From NCBI GenBank assembly GCA_964451885.1, contig CAYVJW010000053.1, positions 1 to 10,934 of the forward strand: a stretch of 10,934 bases of DNA, in the 5' to 3' direction. Below are positions 6,990 to 10,934 of the stretch, piece after piece; within the stretch, counting starts at the first letter, position 1; the number at the start of each line of letters is the position of its first letter. A program made the translations under genes and the position numbers. Source of the stretch: CAYVJW01 sp964451885. Its GTDB lineage: Bacteria > Patescibacteriota > Gracilibacteria > UBA4473. A model generated the notes under the pieces. That model made no database searches. It saw only the letters and a list, made by a program, of their open reading frames with translations, and had not been told where the DNA came from.

Positions 6990-7011
6990 CAGTGGTTAGT
7001 CATTAACACTG
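6990..7011. other. Intergenic inverted repeat between divergent genes
   Basis: CAGTG-G-TTA (6990-6998) pairs with TAACACTG (7004-7011) with one bulged G and a 5-base loop. Two smaller hairpins occur nearby: AAAACCG/CGGTTTT at 6938-6957 and AAGAGA/TCTCTT at 7026-7040. None has a clear T-tract in a useful direction. They lie upstream of the plus-strand promoter, so they would not be in the mRNA and may be protein-binding sites. Apart from the two promoters and the heptad array, 6733-7118 shows no gene. Confidence 0.3.
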
Positions 7012-7056
7012 CACTCCATCGAAAAAAGAGAGTTTCTCTTATTTTCCGTCAGAGAG

Positions 7057-7085
7057 TTGACTTATGTTTTTCAATGGTGTATAAT
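7057..7085 (+). promoter_or_regulatory. Promoter of the first secreted paralog
   Basis: TTGACT (7057-7062), a 17-base spacer and a perfect TATAAT (7080-7085) make a near-consensus sigma70-type promoter. The -10 is preceded by GGTG. The leader would be about 27 bases to the ATG at 7119. It contains no Shine-Dalgarno site; it has CTCCT instead, the opposite polarity. Confidence 0.8.
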
Positions 7086-7118
7086 GACTAGATTTTCTAT
7101 CTCCTAACCCCTTTAAAA

Positions 7119-8384
7119 ATGAAAATCAAAACAAAAACACTTTCCCAGAAGGTGTTGGGACTCGGTCTAGTTCTGGGACTAAGTGTCTCCCTCCTCTTTC
7201 CAGGAGCGGCAGATGCGCGCCTCATCTTTACGACGGAATCTGATGGGGTAAATGCTGACGGATATCACATCGACAACGATGATTCCTCAGTAGACACGGT
7301 AGACCTCTTTTTTGGAGCTTCTACTGATGCATTTTTGAAGTTCGACATGACATACGACGGAGGCACTGGAAAATTCGACCTCAGTCATGCACTCGATCTT
7401 AGCGGTAATGAATTACTCAACTTTATAGTTGAAAATTCTGAAACGGCTCCAACTTGTGACGCAGCCAGTATTGGTCGACTGTACTACGACACATCAGCAT
7501 ATCCAGCGGATTCGGATGGAGGACAATTACTTTTTTGTACTCTAGACGAACTCGGAGGATATGAATGGGTAGCAAACCGTGACAACAGTGTAACGGCTGC
7601 TATGCTTAACGCAGACACTGCTGGCCTTGGTTTGATTCAGGCTGGTGATGGAAGCTTACAAGTAAACACGGATGGAGTGACTTTGGAACTTAATGGTGAC
7701 GAAGTACGAATTAAAGAGGAAGGTGTGACAACTCTCGAGATTGCAGATGATACCATCCAGCTTATTGACATGGGTGACAGTTCAGTTGCATCCGCAGAGA
7801 TCGTAGACGAAAGCGTTGAATTCGTTGACGTTAAAGCACGAAGCATCGTAGATGAGCTTTCTCCGGAATTCCAAAATATGACGCTTTGGGCAGATACAAC
7901 TGCACCGGATCAGCATGTTGGTACCATGGAAGCAGATTATGATGTAGCCGATGACCGAAGTTACTACAAATGGTCAACTAACAAAGACGAAGTTGATAAC
8001 TCTTTGCATAGTTATACTATTGTTCTTCAGTATGGTCTTCCTGAAAATTTCATCGAATGGGCTGATACGAATCAGATCAAAATGGATATTAGGACTCACA
8101 CAGATTCTATCGCAGACAACAAACTTGATGTTGCAATGATAGATACGGATGAAACAGGAATAACCCTGACATCAGGAGGAAGTGATATTGTGAGTTCTGT
8201 AGCTGATGATTGGGAAACAGTCAATATTACCTTTGATGAAAATCAAGTGGATGCACACTGGGAACCAGGACTTCCTATCGTTTTGAGGATCAAAATGTCT
8301 TCAAAATCAGATGTTGCAGGCGCTGTTATTACTCAACACCCTGTATATCTTGGAAGGATCCAATTCTACTATGACGTTAAATAA
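7119..8384 (+). CDS. Secreted acidic fibre-like protein, paralog 1
   Basis: This 421-aa protein has a Sec signal peptide: a basic start MKIKTK, a hydrophobic core LGLGLVLGLSVSLLF and an ADA|R cleavage site after residue 33. No anchor or lipobox follows. An N-terminal Asp-rich beta-like region (about 34-165) holds two cysteines, in APTCD and LLFCTLD, that are conserved in the paralog and may form a disulphide. AGLGLIQAGDGSLQVN (about 168-183) resembles the linker motif of phage tail fibres and head-fibre stalks. Short repeats with alternating I/V and D/E-rich turns (about 185-246) follow. They resemble a trimeric beta-stalk. The C-terminal 175 residues look like a beta-sandwich, starting at SPEFQNMTLW. 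The likely role is a surface or exported fibre, possibly adhesive, but function and ligand are unknown. I recall similar proteins in Patescibacteria genomes. The start matches the paralog exactly. Confidence 0.85.
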   Translation: MKIKTKTLSQKVLGLGLVLGLSVSLLFPGAADARLIFTTESDGVNADGYHIDNDDSSVDTVDLFFGASTDAFLKFDMTYDGGTGKFDLSHALDLSGNELLNFIVENSETAPTCDAASIGRLYYDTSAYPADSDGGQLLFCTLDELGGYEWVANRDNSVTAAMLNADTAGLGLIQAGDGSLQVNTDGVTLELNGDEVRIKEEGVTTLEIADDTIQLIDMGDSSVASAEIVDESVEFVDVKARSIVDELSPEFQNMTLWADTTAPDQHVGTMEADYDVADDRSYYKWSTNKDEVDNSLHSYTIVLQYGLPENFIEWADTNQIKMDIRTHTDSIADNKLDVAMIDTDETGITLTSGGSDIVSSVADDWETVNITFDENQVDAHWEPGLPIVLRIKMSSKSDVAGAVITQHPVYLGRIQFYYDVK

Positions 8385-8403
8385 GATATTTATCCTGAAA
8401 TAT

Positions 8404-8458
8404 CGAGTTTAATAACTCGTAGTTCCCAAAAACCCCTCGCCTCTGGCGGGGGGTTTTT
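8404..8458 (+). terminator. Intrinsic terminator after the first secreted paralog
   Basis: The main hairpin pairs 8428-8441 (AAAAACCCCTCGCC) with 8445-8458 (GGCGGGGGGTTTTT). It has 14 pairs including one G-U, and a TCT loop. A smaller perfect hairpin CGAGTT/AACTCG with a TAAT loop (8404-8419) precedes it, 20 bases after the TAA stop. The A-rich and T-rich arms make the main hairpin bidirectional in principle. Confidence 0.9.
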
Positions 8459-8467
8459 AAAAAATCC

Positions 8468-8496
8468 TTGCATTTAATTGTCTTATAGTGTATAAT
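8468..8496 (+). promoter_or_regulatory. Promoter of the second secreted paralog
   Basis: TTGCAT (8468-8473), a 17-base spacer and a perfect TATAAT (8491-8496) lie directly after the upstream terminator. The -10 context AGTGTATAAT matches that of the first paralog's promoter (GGTGTATAAT). The predicted start of transcription near 8503 leaves only about 16 leader bases before the ATG at 8519, with no Shine-Dalgarno site. Confidence 0.8.
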
Positions 8497-8518
8497 ATAG
8501 CATTGATTGAATAAAAAA

Positions 8519-9787
8519 ATGAAAATTAATACAAAAACAGTTGTGAAAAAAATGCTGGGGCTTGGTCTTCTAATGGGGCTTAGCGTCTCTCTGCTATTTT
8601 CGGAAACGGTTGATGCGCGCCTCATTTTTACGACAGAAGGAGACGGATTGAATGCTGATGAATATCACATCGATTATGATGATTCTGCCGTTAGTGAAGT
8701 GAAACTTTTTTTCGGAGGGCCGGTTAGCGATTCTTTTTTGTCTTATGATAAAATCAGTGAGACATTCTATTTTAGCAAGGCTCTTGACCTTAACGGACAA
8801 CAACTCATTAATTTTGTCGTAGAAAATGCAGATACGGCTCCGACTTGTGATGAGGATAATATTGGGCGAATGTACTACAACACGTTAGACTATGATGAAG
8901 GTCCGCCGGAAGATCATCCTGAAGGAGGGCAATTGCTCTTTTGTACTCTTGATGTAGATGGTCCACCGGATACTTATGAATGGGTAGCAAATCGGGATAA
9001 CAGTATAACCGCTGCCATGCTTAATCCGGACACAGCGGGCTTGGGTTTGATTCAGTCTGGAGATGGAAGTCTACAAGTAAACGTTGAAACTGGTGATGAT
9101 GCTACATTGATGATTGAAGATGATATGGTAAAGATTAGAGAGGTTCGATCTGAACACATAGAAGATGACACGATCACTATTGACGATATCGGAACTGATG
9201 CGGTCGGAGCAGATGAAATTGTGGATGGCAGCATAACTCTTGACGACCTTCAGGTGAGAAGCATTACAGATATTCTAAATCCGGAATTTCAGAATTTAAC
9301 GCTGTGGACTGATCCTGCAGAGGAACATGTGGGTACTATGGAAGCAGATTATGACACCACTAATGATAGAAATTACTATAAATGGTGGACCACAAAAGGG
9401 AAAGGTCTTGAAAATGAACAATCTTATTATTTGATTCTCCAATATACCATTCCTGATAATTTTATTGAATGGGAAGCTACTGATCAGATTGAACTTGATA
9501 TGATGACAGACGATGGTGCGACAAGCCACAATAAAGTAAATATTTATCTCTCAGATATAGGTCAAGACGCTGTAACTCTTACCGGAGCAACAAATCTGAC
9601 AAGCGGAGGAATATGGGACACAAAAACTATTTCTTTTGATCCGAATCAAATGTTAATTGATTGGGCAGCGGGAGAAGATATCACCCTGAAGATTAAAATG
9701 ACATCAAAAGCCACCTGGGTAGGAGACGTTGTGACACCTCATCCTGTATGGATCGGAAAGATTAAGATGTACTACAAAGTGAAGTAG
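8519..9787 (+). CDS. Secreted acidic fibre-like protein, paralog 2
   Basis: This 422-aa protein is co-linear with the upstream paralog over its whole length: signal peptide, two cysteines (APTCD, LLFCTLD), AGLGLIQSGDGSLQVN, I/D-rich stalk repeats and C-terminal beta-sandwich beginning NPEFQNLTLW. By eye about half or more of the residues are identical. Differences include small insertions near DYDEGPPEDHPEGG and a diverged stalk. The signal peptide ends VDA|R after residue 33. An in-frame TTG at 8507 would add four residues, but the ATG at 8519 aligns exactly with the paralog's start and is preferred. It has its own promoter, so the pair can be expressed separately. No terminator is visible in the 18 bases before the convergent gene. 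The function is unknown and presumed extracellular. Confidence 0.85.
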   Translation: MKINTKTVVKKMLGLGLLMGLSVSLLFSETVDARLIFTTEGDGLNADEYHIDYDDSAVSEVKLFFGGPVSDSFLSYDKISETFYFSKALDLNGQQLINFVVENADTAPTCDEDNIGRMYYNTLDYDEGPPEDHPEGGQLLFCTLDVDGPPDTYEWVANRDNSITAAMLNPDTAGLGLIQSGDGSLQVNVETGDDATLMIEDDMVKIREVRSEHIEDDTITIDDIGTDAVGADEIVDGSITLDDLQVRSITDILNPEFQNLTLWTDPAEEHVGTMEADYDTTNDRNYYKWWTTKGKGLENEQSYYLILQYTIPDNFIEWEATDQIELDMMTDDGATSHNKVNIYLSDIGQDAVTLTGATNLTSGGIWDTKTISFDPNQMLIDWAAGEDITLKIKMTSKATWVGDVVTPHPVWIGKIKMYYKVK

Positions 9788-9805
9788 GGGCAAGAACAAA
9801 AATAT

Positions 9806-10795
9806 TTATATTCCATTATGATACCTGATAAAACACCTCACGGCTTCTTTCAAATAAAGATGATACGGGAAAATATTATAACAATCCGTAATGGACTCAA
9901 TTAATTTCATCTTCTCTCGGGCTCGTTTCGAAATTTTAAATTCCGCCTTATTCGGTTCTACAGCCCAGATGATATTTTCCGGCATTTGAGCTGACTGCGA
10001 AACAAAAAAACAAAAAACTGATTTCACAAATTCCTGAAGTTTGGCATGTTGGAACAAAAGATAGTCAGCCTTTTCTTCATAAGTGAGGGGGAACGCACCT
10101 TCCACTCTTTTTTTATGATAGTCGGCCAGATTTACCACTTCTGCGGGAGTACTATCTTCCGGAGAAGAAGGGATGCCCATTTCTTTCTTTTTTGAATTTA
10201 CTTTTTTTGGCGTATTTCCGGCGTTCAGAACCTTCACTGTGTCGGATTTTTCTGCTGCTTTAATTGATTCTTCTCTTTTTAGTTCATGCAACTCTTCATT
10301 GCCGATACTAGATTCAGGATTTAAAAGGCTTTCAATGTCCCGGATTGTTTCCAGCAAACAAACAGACACATGGCTATGATACCCTCCGTCTTCAAAAAAA
10401 AGTGAGATAATTTTCCCCCTGGCGGTTTTGTCCGGAACATCTTTAGCAAAAAGCAGTTCCAACTCCTTAGAGGAATAATCCCGTATTTCGTTTTGATTCA
10501 GGCGAAAAAAACTGTCCCGAGAGGTTTCAGGAATTTCAAGCTTCGGTCCTTCGGTTATCTCTATCCCCAAATCTTGCAAATCCTTTTGGGATTGTGTGAT
10601 TGCTTTAACAAGCCGTAAGGTTCCTTTTTTCTTCGACTTTTCCTTTTTTTTAAAAGCAAAATTACGATCGATCGCGGCAAAATAAGAAAGTAATTCCAAC
10701 CGGCCGTGGCGGCCTAATTTGTTGAGTACTCTTCTGCCTAGAGCGATATTATCATCCCTGTTTAATTTTTGTATTTGTTGTTCCAAAGCGCCCAT
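9806..10795 (-). CDS. Hypothetical cytoplasmic protein, 329 aa
   Basis: I do not recognise a family. The protein has no signal peptide or membrane segment. Residues about 1-60 are helical and end in a lysine run (FAFKKKEKSKKK). Residues about 60-170 look mixed. A low-complexity, probably disordered linker rich in K, S, E and P spans about 175-225. The C-terminal 100 residues, from about LTYEEKADYLLFQH onward, look like a compact helical domain with several aromatic residues and end in RCFIRYHNGI. The basic patches and helical ends would fit a nucleic-acid or scaffold role, but this is a guess. The ATG at 10795 has no Shine-Dalgarno site, like its neighbours. It is convergent with the second secreted paralog, so co-regulation is unlikely. 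The length and codon pattern support a real gene. Confidence 0.7.
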   Translation of the reverse strand: MGALEQQIQKLNRDDNIALGRRVLNKLGRHGRLELLSYFAAIDRNFAFKKKEKSKKKGTLRLVKAITQSQKDLQDLGIEITEGPKLEIPETSRDSFFRLNQNEIRDYSSKELELLFAKDVPDKTARGKIISLFFEDGGYHSHVSVCLLETIRDIESLLNPESSIGNEELHELKREESIKAAEKSDTVKVLNAGNTPKKVNSKKKEMGIPSSPEDSTPAEVVNLADYHKKRVEGAFPLTYEEKADYLLFQHAKLQEFVKSVFCFFVSQSAQMPENIIWAVEPNKAEFKISKRAREKMKLIESITDCYNIFPYHLYLKEAVRCFIRYHNGI

Positions 10796-10817
10796 AGCTT
10801 GTGTTTAAAGAAACATA

Positions 10818-10852
10818 AGCTTATAATATAAGCTAAGAAATATTTAATGCAA
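10818..10852 (-). promoter_or_regulatory. Promoter of the hypothetical gene with overlapping palindrome
   Basis: On the minus strand, -35 TTGCAT (10852-10847) is followed by -10 TATTAT (10828-10823, spacer 18) or TATATT (10830-10825, spacer 16). An exact 8-bp inverted repeat, AGCTTATA/TATAAGCT with a single central A (10818-10834), covers the -10. It is placed like an operator for a repressor. The leader to the ATG at 10795 is about 20 bases. Confidence 0.55.
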
Positions 10853-10918
10853 CTTGTTTTTTACATACACCTACAACTTTCGGGTAATTCCTTTTTTACA
10901 GCGCTAGAGAATTTCAGA

Positions 10919-10924
10919 TTGACA
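10919..10924 (+). promoter_or_regulatory. Possible -35 element at window edge
   Basis: A consensus TTGACA lies 10 bases from the end of the window on the plus strand. The matching -10 would fall outside. It may drive a divergent gene beyond 10934. The rest of 10853-10918 shows nothing recognisable. Confidence 0.25.
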
Positions 10925-10934
10925 TAAAACTTAA

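Noticed and set aside
7119..9787. Prophage remnant based on tail-fibre-like motifs
   Set aside because: Both proteins carry Sec signal peptides and their own promoters, and no other phage gene is present in the window.
1..10934. Alternative genetic code with TGA read as glycine, as in Gracilibacteria and SR1
   Set aside because: The long frames contain no internal TGA, glycine is written with GGN codons throughout, and two operon genes end at TGA exactly where the next gene starts.

Overview
The window looks like a piece of a Patescibacteria (Candidate Phyla Radiation) genome read with the standard code; TAA, TAG and TGA all appear as stops. The lineage call is an inference of moderate strength. 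It rests on the sensor kinase at 4765-6732, whose phosphoacceptor region (SHQLRTPLSALKW followed by LLDGDAG) is the form I know from Patescibacteria kinases. It also rests on two paralogous secreted fibre-like proteins of a kind common in those genomes, and on the lack of Shine-Dalgarno sequences before four of the seven genes. No rRNA, tRNA, CRISPR array or insertion sequence is visible.

Layout. Positions 1-4523 hold a minus-strand three-gene operon, transcribed from about 4620 down to a strong hairpin terminator at 75-108. The order is a membrane CHASE-GAF histidine kinase, a soluble receiver-histidine kinase, then a receiver fused to an RsbW/SpoIIAB-like ATPase domain. The genes are joined by two ATGA stop/start overlaps and each has a good Shine-Dalgarno site. 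The stretch 4524-4764 is AT-rich and holds a perfect 13-bp inverted repeat just upstream of a TTGACA element. Next is a second minus-strand membrane histidine kinase (4HB/CHASE3-like sensor, HAMP, PAS, HisKA, HATPase; 4765-6732) with no response regulator beside it. A 386-bp divergent intergenic region (6733-7118) carries one promoter for each direction and a four-copy heptad repeat. Two tandem plus-strand paralogs (7119-8384 and 8519-9787) encode secreted acidic proteins of 421 and 422 aa. Each has its own near-consensus sigma70-type promoter, and a terminator lies between them. A convergent minus-strand gene of unknown function (9806-10795) ends 18 bp from the second paralog. Its promoter overlaps a palindrome.

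How the genes may work together. The three-gene operon reads as a self-contained signalling chain: an extracellular and cytoplasmic (GAF) signal feeds a membrane kinase, then a receiver-kinase, then a receiver that gates a GHKL ATPase. No DNA-binding output is encoded, so the final step is probably protein-protein, by analogy with anti-sigma-factor kinases. The kinase cores of the first two genes are close duplicates at DNA level. The operon's higher GC and strong Shine-Dalgarno sites contrast with the rest of the window, which suggests it was acquired by transfer. Nothing in the sequence links the kinases directly to the secreted paralogs beyond proximity.
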